This document shows positions 1-11,942 of a stretch of 64,000 nt of DNA, piece by piece (the first letter of the stretch is position 1; each line of letters starts with the position of its first letter). A model generated the notes under the pieces. It searched no databases. It was not told the origin of the DNA and worked only from the letters and a program-made list of their open reading frames with translations. The stretch is from Aphelocoma coerulescens. Taxonomy: Eukaryota; Chordata; Aves; Passeriformes; Corvidae. The translations under genes and the position numbers were made by a program. The DNA lies in assembly GCF_041296385.1 (NCBI RefSeq), contig NC_091015.1:57044345-57108344 (forward strand). The letters run 5' to 3'.

Positions 1-141
1 GCTCGAAGATTGCTCTGACAGAGCCATGGGATCCATATGATATTCCTGCCAATTCAACTTATGAAGATCAGTACTACATTGGGGGACCTGGAGATGAAGT
101 TATGGTACAGGAATGGTCTGACAGAAAACCAGCCAGGAAAT
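1..141 (+). CDS. EPDR1: EPDR1 penultimate coding exon (5' part outside the window)
   Basis: EPDR1 is a secreted/lysosomal glycoprotein of the ependymin family, whose fold is thought to bind lipids or other hydrophobic ligands. Read with codons starting at base 3, the exon gives about 46 residues, with landmarks TEPWDPYDIP, NSTYEDQYYIGGPG and VQEWSDRKPARK. These align with the human segment TQPWDPLDIPQNSTFEDQY...VQEWSDRKSARS, known to me from the family. Bases 1-2 would be the end of a conserved Cys codon. An N-glycosylation sequon (Asn-Ser-Thr) is at 51-59. The exon ends after base 141 at a GTACGT donor, leaving one base (phase 1). Joining to the next exon gives Leu-Glu-Ser-Trp where human has Tyr-Glu-Thr-Trp, which fixes the splice sites. 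The frame is intact. The signal peptide and N-terminal half lie to the left of the window. Confidence 0.93.
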
Positions 142-2152
142 GTACGTTCATGCCCTTGTTTTATTTTAATAATAATCAATGTCTCTGCTGCACAGGGAAA
201 AACAAAATTATTTGTGTTTCACCCCAGGTTTCCATATTTGTATAAAATTCTCTGGAAGAAGTAATGAAAATGCCCCGTGCACAGATTATCATTTTAACAA
301 CAATGCATTTTATTAGGAAAATGTTTCATATCTCAGCAGGATTAAAAATGTTCAAGGGACTTGATTGTATTGTATTTCATATCATACAGAGTTTGGTGTG
401 GAAAAGCATCATTTCATGTCTGAATCTGGCAGCCTGTATCCAAAATTTATTTAGAGAATAATTGGTACTATAATTAGGGGCACACTCAAACTAGAGTTTG
501 CGAAACAGAAACAAAGCAGGTGTCAGTGTTTATCTACACATGGTTCTGCAGTCACTGAAATCCTTAATATGTGCTTAAATTTTGTTATCCTCTATACTGG
601 CAAGAAATGTCTGCTTGCAAGGCTTAGTTCTGCACTTGGCAGCTGAACACTTGCACCGTAAAAGGAAGGAAGGTGAATTTTTCTGAGGTACAGTATGGTC
701 AGTTTTGAATGCATAGCAATTTATTAGCACTTTGGCTTCAATTTCATCCATGGTTTATTGATGACCCAGACAACTATAAAAATAATTTTAAAACCTCTGT
801 GAAATTTATGGGATTATTCAGCTAATGCAGTGCTTATGGTTATAGACATCTAATATATAGGCTAGTTATGAACTTGAGCATTTAGCCAGAGGAAAATACT
901 TCTTTCTTGAATAAAAGCAGAACAAATGAAGTAGAGAATAAAGGATAAGACCATTAGACATCTGTAACTGGGTCGATATATCCTCTAGTATTCTGAAAGA
1001 GGCAAATTATCACTCACTCCAAGAATTATTTCTTTTTTCAGAGCTGATATTTTTGGAATTTTTGTGGAACTTTATATCCCGATACGTTCAATAAATTATG
1101 TGTGATTTATGTCCTGTATTATTTTGTATCTCCAGTGCTTTTCTATATGATCATTTATAAACATAGTGTCTGAGAGTTGTGTGTCTACCTATGTACCTTT
1201 CAGCTAATACTGGTTTGGATTCTAGAAGTTATATTTCTTATACAATTATCAAACTTTCAGGGGAGATACAGGCTACTTTGGTAGCATCATATTTTGCCAT
1301 AATTTTTTATTCAAAATTCTGAGAGATTTGTTGAGTAAAAGGTGCCTTCATTTCTGTATACTCAAGGTCATATTAATTAGGTCAGAATGTTTTTGCTATA
1401 CTAGCATGCACTGAAGAGGTATGTTCAAATATTACTCAGCTTGCCACCCTTTCTTTGGATACAGTATATGTGTGTTTTGTTTCACCATTTATTTATTTCT
1501 GGTAATGCGGTTGTGGTACAGCATATGACACAAAATTGGAAGTACAGAAAATAAATGTGTGTGGATGCTGCTGGGTGGGAGAAAATAAGTGTCCTTGGGA
1601 CTAGAAAAATTTGTTACAGGAACTGGTTTGTGATCACAGTAGGTAATTTTAACATCATGAGTTTCTGCTATCGAGGTCTGAAATGCATAAAACAACAGGT
1701 TTTTTGATTGAAGGGGTAAAGAATGATCACAGAGGTTAATAAAAGAGAGAGAATAGCAAAGGTTATTCAAAGGAAAGCTCTTCAGTGATGTTACTGACGC
1801 TGCCTAAATAGCATAGTGGAGAAGGCAGAGGTGATGGCAGCAGAGAACAAGGGGGGAAGAGAGCAAGGGAACACCTCTGAGATTAACACATTGTGGAATT
1901 AAACTGAAGTTAAAAAAGGGACAGGCTTGCTACATCACATACCTGAAGGAGATAATCGTTGAGTGTAGTCTTGAGATAATGAACCGCTAGAAGTGTTTGA
2001 AAAGAATAGGAATTTTTAAAAAATAACAGGATAATGAGGATCTGAATAGACACTGTCAAACAGAAGCAATGAGTTAAAAGAGACTTGACATCATCATGAC
2101 ACATTCATCTGTTTTTGTCACCTAAAGTAGTCACATTTCTGCTTGGTTGCAG
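142..2152 (+). other. EPDR1: EPDR1 last intron
   Basis: This 2.0-kb phase-1 intron starts with GTACGT. Its exon-side bases (AAAT) are poor, so the donor is of moderate strength. It ends in TTGCAG after a pyrimidine-rich stretch at about 2109-2150. It is AT-rich and I see no exon, RNA gene or recognisable transposon in it. The short open frames inside it (for example at 264-461 and, on the minus strand, at 1489-1770) have no domain and are taken as chance. Confidence 0.85.
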
Positions 2153-2343
2153 TGGAATCCTGGGTCGGCGTTTACACCGTCAAAGACTGTTACCCAGTAC
2201 AGGAAACCTACACCAAGAACTACAGCGTGACAACCTCCACTCGCTTCTTTGACATCCATCTGGGCATCGCTGACCCCTCCGTGTTCACCCCACCCAGCTC
2301 CTGCCAGACAGCCCAGCTGACGAGGATGAAAGATGAATGCTGA
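2153..2343 (+). CDS. EPDR1: EPDR1 terminal coding exon with stop codon
   Basis: The exon encodes the C-terminal ~62 residues of ependymin-related protein 1 plus the split Leu codon. Landmarks are ESWVGVYTVKDCYPVQETYT, the sequon Asn-Tyr-Ser (2218-2226), STRFFDIHLGIADPSVFTPP and the final SSCQTAQLTRMKDEC, with stop TGA at 2341-2343. This is very close to the human C-terminus. The Cys of KDCYPV, the Cys of SSCQ and the last Cys are the kind of residues that form disulfides in the family. The human protein has two extra residues (Ser-Trp) after the last Cys; here the stop follows that Cys directly. GC content and CpG count are clearly higher than in the flanks, as expected for a coding exon. An ATG at 2143 lies in the intron before the acceptor and is not a start. 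Confidence 0.95.
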
Positions 2344-3750
2344 TTACGGACACTGGCTGCCCTGGGCAAACACATATTAGCCAAGAGGATGGTTATTGGT
2401 AGTCAATTATTGACATCTAAGCTGATTTTTCAAGCTAATTGTTGCTCTTTTTGGAATTTTTAAGTTTTCACTTGAGAGAGAACATAAGCATATAACTGAG
2501 TAAAATATTTAACACAAAAGATCTCTTTAAATCACTTTAATCTGTTCAGTGATGCACTTGCAGTATGATATAGTTACCATTAAGATAATATTTCTAGATA
2601 CTATTTATTTAAGGTTGATTTTCCGTTTGCAAAGATTTCATTATTTATTTTTTCAGGAAGACAAAGCATAAGTAGATGGCAGCAATGGTACTGTCTAGAA
2701 GAAAAAGCTGAATTTTGTTGTTACTTCTGGAGACTTGAAGTGAAAGATGACCTGCATAAAACCTCATCCCTAAGTGAAAAATGCCATTTTAAACAATATG
2801 CATCAAAATTGTGGAAATTTGTTCTTGGTTTTATTTTGCTTTGTGTTCTGTTTTGGTTGATTTTTTTTTCTTTCTGCTCTTCAGGAAGCTGGTAGTCCAA
2901 TTATTAAGCTAATTTTTGTTCTTTCTGAAAAAAACTGGAGTAGCTTTATTCATGTAACGCTAGCAGAAAGTACTTTTCTGTTTTCTTGGAAGAATGGTGT
3001 GAAAGGAAGGGAAGGAGGGAGAGGTACACCTTCAAAAACAGTAAGCCGAAGCTTTTGTGCATTTACTACCCTTTTGGAGAAGGCTTCCAGTAGGGTGTGA
3101 TGAGACATTTTTCAGTCACATTTTACTTCAGCACTCACTTTTCAAGGCAATACTAGTTTTAACCTATGCAAAGGGATTAAAAGGTACTGCACTCTAAACG
3201 GCTTTAATGTTTTCTAACTATTTTCAGAGTCTTTACTCAGGGTGTGGAAACACCTTCATAATTCCAGGGAGATTTGAAAAAAAGAAAAGCCGTTCTTAGT
3301 GCACAGTCAGTAAAGGCTGGATCAGTGTTCACACAGTGCCTGGTGGTCAGGATGGAGAGAAAGACAGAGCCTGTGACCTGTGTAGGGAGGCAGGAGGGAG
3401 GAATGGGAGGCACAGGTTTTAGATGTCCTCTGTGCGGTGTGGCAGTGAGGCACTGCAGTCTAAGCAGACATGACAATCTTGCTTTCTTTTGCACCCACTC
3501 CATTGATGCCTTTTTTATTTGCTGTTTCATCAGCATCTTAAATCTTATTATCTCCACATGACCAAAAAAGCGCAGGAAGTGCACATATTTTGGGTTAGAA
3601 ATTTCAAACCAAACCTTCATGCACCTTTGAGACTCTCAGAAGTGTGATGGGTTTTGCACTTTTACCAAATGAGATTAACTGGTTTATTCTGTGAGATATG
3701 CATTTTATTTATTATTTGCAAATAAATTTAAAGACAGATTCTTGAACTCC
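2344..3750 (+). other. EPDR1: Probable EPDR1 3' untranslated region
   Basis: The 3' UTR is inferred from the stop codon to just beyond the first canonical AATAAA at 3721-3726, giving about 1.4 kb. It is AT-rich apart from a GC-richer patch at about 3290-3480, where overlapping frames of 95 codons (+) and 127 codons (-) are open. Neither matches a family I recognise. An ATTAAA at 3176-3181 could give a shorter transcript, and another AATAAA at 4210-4215 a longer one. The true end needs RNA data. Confidence 0.55.
3721..3726 (+). promoter_or_regulatory. Candidate poly(A) signal of EPDR1
   Basis: A canonical AATAAA is followed about 30-50 bases later by a GT-rich stretch (about 3758-3776), the usual arrangement of a vertebrate cleavage and polyadenylation site. 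It is the first AATAAA found downstream of the EPDR1 stop codon. Assignment to EPDR1 is inference from position and strand. Confidence 0.5.
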
Positions 3751-6700
3751 TACACATGTTGGGTAGTTGTTTGCTCCAGAATTCGTCTGGCTGTAAACAG
3801 TGCAACACTGGGAAGTTTGGTGTCTCCAGAGGAGAGATGCTGGGCAGGCTTTTAGTGCTTTATATACTCATAGCTTTTTGTACGTAAGCAAGTGGGACAG
3901 TGGTTGTTTTTCTTTCACAGTTGTGGTCAGAGTGGCATTTTACTTTGCCCCATGCCTAATGAAAGCACATATACGTACGGGTTAAAATTTAGCTAGTTCA
4001 TTAAAAATTTCTCTTGGAGAGGGCCATTTCACTGAAACACACTAGTGGAAAGAAGGGTTTGGTTTCCTTGAATTTAGAGTGCATTTATTCAGTACTCGCC
4101 TTCTGTATTTTTTGTGTGACACTCTAAATGCTAACTGCATATTGTTCTCATTAGGACAATGATTAACATGCATTTCTTAATATGTGTCTTGTCAGAATCT
4201 GGACAATATAATAAATCTGGCTAGCAAGCATGAAGCTGTGGTACTGAATCGTTTGGGATGGCTTTGTTGCGGTGCGGTCAAGCATATAGCTGGGTAATCA
4301 GGGTGGCTGTATTATGTTTTGCTGACAGTGATATAGTTTCTAGCAATAACATTAGTTGTTCCTTTAAATATGAATTTGCAAATTTGCAAAAGCCTGGTAC
4401 ATAGAAGTGCTTTAAAAATTTTCCCCTGACATGCAGGACAATTTTATACAGCTAAATATGTTCCTCTAAAACAATGCTGTTGTCTTCATATTTATGCTCT
4501 ATAAATCCAATGCAGAGAGTTGTCAAAGAGATAACAAGCAGCAAAATTTAGGATTACGTATTTTAAATTAGCCACAAACCAAGTATGAAGCACAACATGC
4601 GTATGCCTGGTTTGTTATCTTTGTTATGATGTGCTTTGGTTTGTTGTTGTGTACCACAAGAGACATTTTGTCTTCATGCAATTACGCCAGTGACTCAATG
4701 AGAAGGAGCATAAAAGGGATATAAGGTCACTATATAGTATGCTGCCACACTTGAATAAAAATGGGGGGGTTCATATGTCTGATAGTCTGGGAAACTTGTT
4801 TATCACACTTACTTGATGAAAAATTAATAATAAATTGGTGTGTACATGAGTTATATTGTATTCTGTGGGGTAACAGTAACAGAACCTGGTAGCTGGATAG
4901 TCGGTGAGGCAAAGCTGATTTTGTGAGATTTCCAGTGTTTCCTGGTTTCAGCTGGGCCAGAAATAGTGCAAACATATATGTGCCTGCCATATTTTTGTGT
5001 TTGTGCTTGGAGTCTTTGCTGAAAGCAGGATGTGTAGAAACAGAACATTGTTTTATTTAAAGTTAACCAAACATTCCTGAACCTCAAAGAAAGGCTTCAT
5101 TTGAGCTTGGGAAGGAGATCTGGGCATTTGGTTCAGTTCCTGTTTTAACAGTTTGCTTAACTCTACTATTAGGGACAGATTTTGCTGCCTCAAGCCATAT
5201 TGCGCACCATAGAAGTGCTGCCACTTACCAGGGAATGCCAACTTTCATGAAGAACATAGGAAGAAACACAGTAATCCATTGTCAATTTTAGTCAAGAAAC
5301 CTCTAAACAATACGATATTCTTATTTTGGGACAATAACAAAATCAATGTATTTCTCAGCCTGAAGTTCATTTTAGTGCTAATATGTAGTCCTTGCAGACT
5401 TGCATCTCTTTTCCCACCACCCTATGCTTCCTAATGTCAATGGAGTCCACTTCCAAACTGTGTTTGCAGCCCTCAATTGCATTTATTTCAGTATTTCAGA
5501 GTTGAGCATTTAAATACCTGATGGATCTGAGCTGGACTTGACCCCTTTATTTTGCCAGCAGTTCTGTTTCAAGTCCAAGCCATATGTAGATATGAGTAAC
5601 ACATGCTAAACTACATGTGGGGGTCCAACAGAGAGACCAGTGTTGGCTCATGTGCAATTGCTGCTGTCCCAAAATACCAGTTGATGAGAGGTCTTGGCAT
5701 GGCTGTTGTATCACATCCTGTATCTTCTGCACCCTTGGCCACAAACTGCTGCAGGAGGCAAACAGCAGGATGTTCTCACATGACAGAAAGGCACATCATG
5801 AGATCATCGGCAGCTTACTCCCTAGCTATAAGGAATAAAGATTTCAAAACGGCACCTACACAAATAGACAGAGGTCCCTGACTATAAAGATCTGGAGGTC
5901 TCAATCAGGTACCTTTCCAGGAAGCTGCATGTTCAGGATGGATTCGGACACATACAGATTTAGTCTTCACCTTTGCACTTAGGCATAGAAACAAATGGAG
6001 CAAGCTTGAAAAGCTTTTTAAACACTCCTGAGCATTTACTGCTTTGTAAGGGGTGAGGAAAAAACCTTTTGATCCAATCAGTAGTCGCAGAAAACTGTCA
6101 GAAATGTAGGACAAGATGCTGCTCTGAAGATGTTAGGGTAAATTTCAAAACACTACTTGAGTGCCTACTGGTTTAACATGCTCCAGGGTAGAGATCCATG
6201 TGGTTCGGTATGGCTATTTCAGCATAGAGCCCAAAACTGCATACTGAATGAAGTGATTCACATAGCTGCAGAATGATACTTTGAAACAAATAGCCCAGAA
6301 CTACACATTTTGCAGGCGTGAGTGCATGACTGATGAGCTGCATGTTTATCTACAGGAATGTGTGTGCCTTTAAAAGGGTGCTCCCTGCTCCTTTTGAAGA
6401 CTGAAGAATTAATCTTCTCACTGCTACATCCATAGGAATCTACTTCAGAGTCCTTTCTTTCCTGCCCTGCAAGGTGGGAACAACAATTCTGCTTTCCGCC
6501 TGCTCTTGCCTTCCTGATTGTGGTAACTCTGGGCCAACATCATGGCCTCAGCCAGTGGGGCCCTCAGAGGCCTGGAGGCATTGATGCAGTAGCACCAATG
6601 TCATGGAGGGTTCCCAGCCCCCGCCTTGCAATGTGTAATAAAATTACGTGTGTGTGTTACACGTCTGGGCTCACCCTTTGTGCCCCTGCGTGCTCGCTCC

Positions 6701-9700
6701 ATGCACGAGGGTGTTGCTCATGCCCTCAGCACCCGGCCATCACCATTAATTGGGCTCAGCTCAGGCTTCCATGACGCCAGGCCAAGGGGCTCGTGAGCAA
6801 AAGGGAAGGAGAGGAAATGAAAGGAAAACCTGCTGGGCTCACCCTGCTCCCCGCCAAGGTTTTTCCCACGCTTGCTCAGGGCTGATAAACAGCTTTGACG
6901 TTCCTGAAACAGCAGCAGCTGAGTTGCCAGCTCTACGTCACAGCCCATGTCATGCTGAAGGAGAGGGTTGGATTTCACCCTCTGCACTAAAATTATCCTT
7001 CAGGCCAGGCCAGTGACTCAGTTTTGTTTTCCATGGAGAATGCGTGCCCGCTCCCATCACCTCTGCCACTGCTGTCCCAGCCTGTCTGGTGGAGGTTTGT
7101 CCTCATGCCGCCTGCCCCAGTCCAGCAGTCTGTGACAGCCTGTCCCCACTGTCCCATCTTCAGTCTCCAGGTCTGTCAGGGACCTTGCTGTACCCACACA
7201 CAGGGCAGGCAGGTCTTCTCTGCTTTCTCAGGGCTTTTAAAGTTGTGGGAAAAACCCTTCCTGTCTTTTCATTGTCATGCTGCTTTGAAATGAATTTTTT
7301 TACCTGGTTTCTTCACCTGTTTCCTTTCTTTGTAGGAGAGCTGCTGCTGGTAATTTGATGGGGCAATTTTTCATATGCATGTCAGGTTTGGGGGTTTTTT
7401 ACCACAGCCTTGGTGCCATGTAGCAGCCCTTGTTTATTGCTGCAATGCCTCAGTGACTTGTATAAAGAAGGACATTCTTGATGTTGGCAGCAGTTTGCAC
7501 TGGCAAGAGCACAGGAAGCGGAAATGCTGAAAGTGATGACTAATGACAGCAGACATACCCTTACTAGTGGCCCAAGTGACTACCAACTATGATGACAGTG
7601 TTAAAACTCTGGGATCTGCAGAGTCTGTAGACACTTAACCCCAAGAAACACATCACATATCTCCAAAGGAGATGGGGAACTATGCTGGGCAGCCCACATT
7701 GCTTTTACTTTATTAAAGTAAGATCCTGTAATAGATCCTGTAATAAATCCTGTATGCATGACCATAACTCATTCTTGAGCAGTTGCTTCATAGAGAGACA
7801 GAAAACCAGATATTTTCTCTCAGCATTCTTCTACAGAAATTATGTAAAAGTTATTGTCAGAAAAGTTGACTTTTGAATTAAAGAAATAGTATGTAGAAAG
7901 TTCCAAAGATTTGTCGTGAAAAAAATGCTGTATCTATAAAGCAATCTGAAGCTTTAATATAAAAATGTTCAGCCTTAGAACTTCTACTTTAAAGTAAATA
8001 AATAATGCAGCTTGTCAGAAGTACTAAACTCTGAATAACCCCTCTCAACTGGCTTTCAGCTTTGAAAGAAGCTGCTTCTCTTGTAAGCTTGAAGAGGAGC
8101 TCTTGCCTAAAGCTGGCTGCTTTTGCAACCATACCAATTCAGCTAATTAAAGATACTGTCTCTTCCTGCAGACCCTGTCCTGTCAAAGTGGTGGGGTTTC
8201 TTTACTTGTGTGTTGGCTTGGTACTCTGCAGATTTCCAAAGAAATACAATGTTTTATGCCAGCACAGGATCTGTTCTGAATCTTTTGTTTTGTCAAATGC
8301 GCTTGCTTGAACATAGAGCAGGCTGTGAGTAACAGGCAGTGTCCCTTGCCATGGGAGAAAGCTTACCTGAACTGAAGATACTTTTTCCTGTTTCCAGCCT
8401 GTCAGGACATCCTAGATTGGAAATCTCATTCAGAAATCTGTAAAGTTCATGTTTCGTGTAGGTGACAATGGGAAAAAAACAGCAATAATAGAACAGGGTG
8501 AAAAAAAAAATTAGATAAGGCAAAATTAAAGTATGCCAACAGAGTGGTAGCCCAAAAAACCAGTCAACCACACCCCAAAGAAAAAACAGGGGGGAGAAAG
8601 AAAGGAAGAAGGTGGAGAACCATGTTTGCCTACCCCTTCTCAGCCTGTTTTATCAGTTTATAGAAAGGACATTAATTATGGGGGACCAAATCCAAATTCA
8701 AAGGTTCCTAAACATCAGCATTTCTTTTTGGGCGATACAAATCCCTGAAAGACCTGCCCAGTCTGACGGGGCACTCATGGATTTTGCTCACACAGATGCT
8801 GGTCACTCAGTGCCTGATGGCCCTGCAGGGACCAGTGCATGGCTTTTGGGTGCCCTGCAGAAGGAAGGAGGCCTTGGATGGATTTGACCTTTCACGCTCG
8901 CTTCAGGGAAGTACCAAACATTTGCACCTCCCACTGAAGTGAATAGATTAGGCGTGAAATAATCTCTAGCTGGTGGAAATAAACAGTCGGCACTTATGAC
9001 CCTGTTCTTTCATTTCCAAGAAAAGTTTTCTTAACAGAGCTGCTGAATTTGGACATTGAAAGCGCCCAATTCTCTTCCATTTAATTTCCACCTTGTGCTA
9101 GCTCACACTGCCAAAATGATATTGCCCTTAGGATTATTTGTTCCAACACTCTCACTCTTACAGATGTGGATGAAAAGAACTGATGGTCCCCGTGGGAAGC
9201 ATTGGGAGTAATAATCAGAGGGTGAAGTCCAGAATGAAGCAAGGCAGGACATGTTCCTGTACACCTGCTGCCTCTCCCGAGCCACCCGACTGGACTTGTG
9301 AAATGGGCAATCACAAAAGTTAAACCACAGGAAGCAAAGCATTATTGTGTTTCAAAGACTGGGGCTAATGTTGCCTATATTAGAGCAGCTCTAGCATGAT
9401 GTCAGATGTGTTGCTCACTAACAAAATCTCTCCCTCCAGAGGATCTTTTTAAACAGCAGAAGGAAATGTGGGATATTGCCTTGACAGTGAAACATGTCCC
9501 TGCCAGCCAAAAGCACCAGGCAAGGATGGCCAAGCACAATACATCATTAAAGCTTCCTCCTTTATTTCTACAGCAGCTGCCTGAAACATGGCTGGCAAAG
9601 GCTGTAGAGGAGGGAGACATACATGGTGTGTGTTTGGTCAGGTGTCTTGAGCACTACAGTGAACTTTGGCCGCCTGAACCCGAGGGCGTGAGCAGAATTG

Positions 9701-11942
9701 CTGCACTCCAGTGCTGTGAACAGCACTTGCTTTGTACTGAAAACCCTCACACTAAAGTGCCCTGCTATGTAACAGCAGGCCATAGGAAAATGTTTGGGAT
9801 GAGACATAAACCTCAGATCAGGCCATCAATGGCCATAGTTATAAACTTAAAAAAAATCAAGTCTCACTTGCACTTCCAAAAAAATTTCCACCTACAGTGG
9901 CTAAAAGATGTGATTATTTATTTTATTTTGATGTGGCACTCAGTGCCAATTATATAGGAAGTTGTTACTTCCAGTCTGGATTATTGCTAGATACGGCACA
10001 GTATGGGAATCCAAATAGTACAGCCAGAGCTAATTGCTTCAGGATGTGCTAGTTCAGCATCCATTTGAGTGTGGCCACTTTCACAAGGCCCTGAGACAGC
10101 TCCAGGTTGAGGCAGAATAGGATTTGGACATCTCCTGGGAGGTGTGACCAATCTGTGGGACAATGAGACAGGTCTTACTCACATGCCTAGAGAATAGCCC
10201 GTACCAGTGCTGAGATCAGGAAGGAATTTTCCTGTAGGACAGATTGCCACAGTTGGGCTTTTTTTCTTTCCTTTGCAGCATCAAGCATAACCACTGATCA
10301 GGGCTTCTAGGGTCCCTTTTGACCAGGTTGCCAAAGGTGACTCTTGCACCTCACACCTGGACAAAGGCAACTTTCCCAGGGTGGCCCCCAGGGTTTGCTT
10401 CCTGTCCTGTGTGTCACTGAGCACAGTGCCTAACCAGGGCTCCTCTGGGCCTTTTCAACTCTGTTCTGCCTGCTGCACCTGTGCCTCCAAGGCAGTACAC
10501 ATGCCCTGGCTATCTCTGGCCCTCTGGCCCGTTGCAAACTTAGAGCAGGAGTGAGCTCTGCTCTTCCCTTGGCTCCATTTCTCCAGGGGTTCTTGCTTGT
10601 GCAGAACAGCCCGTGCTTGGCTCCAGGCTTGCACCCTCATGAGGAGATGTCACTTTTCAGCACTCCATGTGGGCAATACAAGCACCAGCCAGGCACAGGA
10701 GTGCTTTCCATGCATCACTACTCAAGAACTATGTCAGAGCAAGTTTTGGAAGGCAAAAAGTGTGCTTTGTGTTATCAAGGTGTGTCATAATTTGGAAAAT
10801 ACCAAGCATTACTCCTTTTGTGTGTGACTGTTACCAATCCTTATTCTCACTCTTCAGGAAACAGGGACTACTCCATCTCTGTTCATAAACCCAAATTGTT
10901 TCAACTTTTACATCCAAAGTAATACATGACATTGGTTATTGTTCTTCCTCCTCAAAGGCTAAAAACCAAAATAATTTTTAAAAGGAGAAAAAAATAAATA
11001 TAAAGTAGGTGGGGGAATGTTTGGGGGTTGGATTTTTTGAATGCCAAAACACAAATTCATACATAAAAAATGCATTATTGAACAGAGAAAATCACATTTT
11101 TATAACTTTTGAGGTTTTTTTTTCCTGGAAAGAGCCTTCTTTGTGCATCAGTGAGTTATCTACTTTCCTGTTTCTGGTAAAGGTTAATATTTTATAGACA
11201 ATTTTCAGGGGTTTTTCAGTATTAATTACATATTTTCAAGACTGTTGTATCATCTGTGGGTTGACCCAGTGTCTGCCTCTGATTTGAAGGAGACTGGGTT
11301 CACCTGGCACCCCTTCTTTTGGCTCCAGGCAGTCCCACTGCTTGGGTTATTCTATATGGCAGGCTCCAGGAAGGATGTGTGGTCAAAACAAGTATGTCTT
11401 ATGAAGGAATGATGTTTACAGACCATCATGTTCACTCTCTCCAGAGAGAGCCTGGGTGAAGGACACTCACCAGGAAGATAAACAGCCCATAATTCATAAT
11501 ATTCCAAGAAACTCTATGGGCAAACTTGCCTGGAGAGGTGGAGTTCATAGCAACTGTGTTGGATGTAAACCGTGCCATTAACTCCTTGCCACAAGAGACA
11601 CATGAGTGAGACAGAAATCTGTTTTCCCCATGCAGTCCCACTAGCAAATGGCTCTCCACAAGATGTAGGAGACTTGCAAAATTCTGACTCTGAATTTGCC
11701 AGACTTCAAATGATGTACTTTCAAGCTAAACTGAGGATTGCATTGACTGCTCCTGGCTACACCTGCACATTGTGATAATGCTTGTGAACATCTGTTCTGA
11801 AACAGAGTAAGAAAAATAAAATAAAACCCTGTTTTCACTGATATCCTTTCTGTTGGAAGCAGCTTTGAGCCATTCCCATGCATGCTGACACTGGGTACCC
11901 TCTGCATTTCCCCTTCTCATGAAGCTGCAGAGAGAAGTGAGG
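3751..11942. other. Intergenic DNA, no gene recognised
   Basis: Mostly AT-rich non-coding sequence with a GC-richer stretch at about 6470-7250 that has no matching protein or repeat family known to me. The longest open frame, 183 codons at 9406-9957 (+), starts with a weak context (C at -3, T at +4). Two minus-strand frames overlap it, and it has no recognisable domain, so I do not call it a gene. Apart from a 12-bp tandem repeat at 7721, I see no clear transposon in this stretch. Confidence 0.6.
7721..7756 (+). repeat. Three-copy 12-bp tandem repeat
   Basis: The unit AGATCCTGTAAT occurs perfectly at 7721-7732 and 7733-7744. A third copy with three changes follows at 7745-7756. It is a small minisatellite-like array with no evident function, and copy number could vary between individuals. 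Confidence 0.85.

Noticed and set aside
2143..2152. ATG at 2143 as the start of a small 66-residue protein
   Set aside because: The ATG lies in the intron before the TTGCAG acceptor. The homology to EPDR1 begins exactly at the spliced exon.
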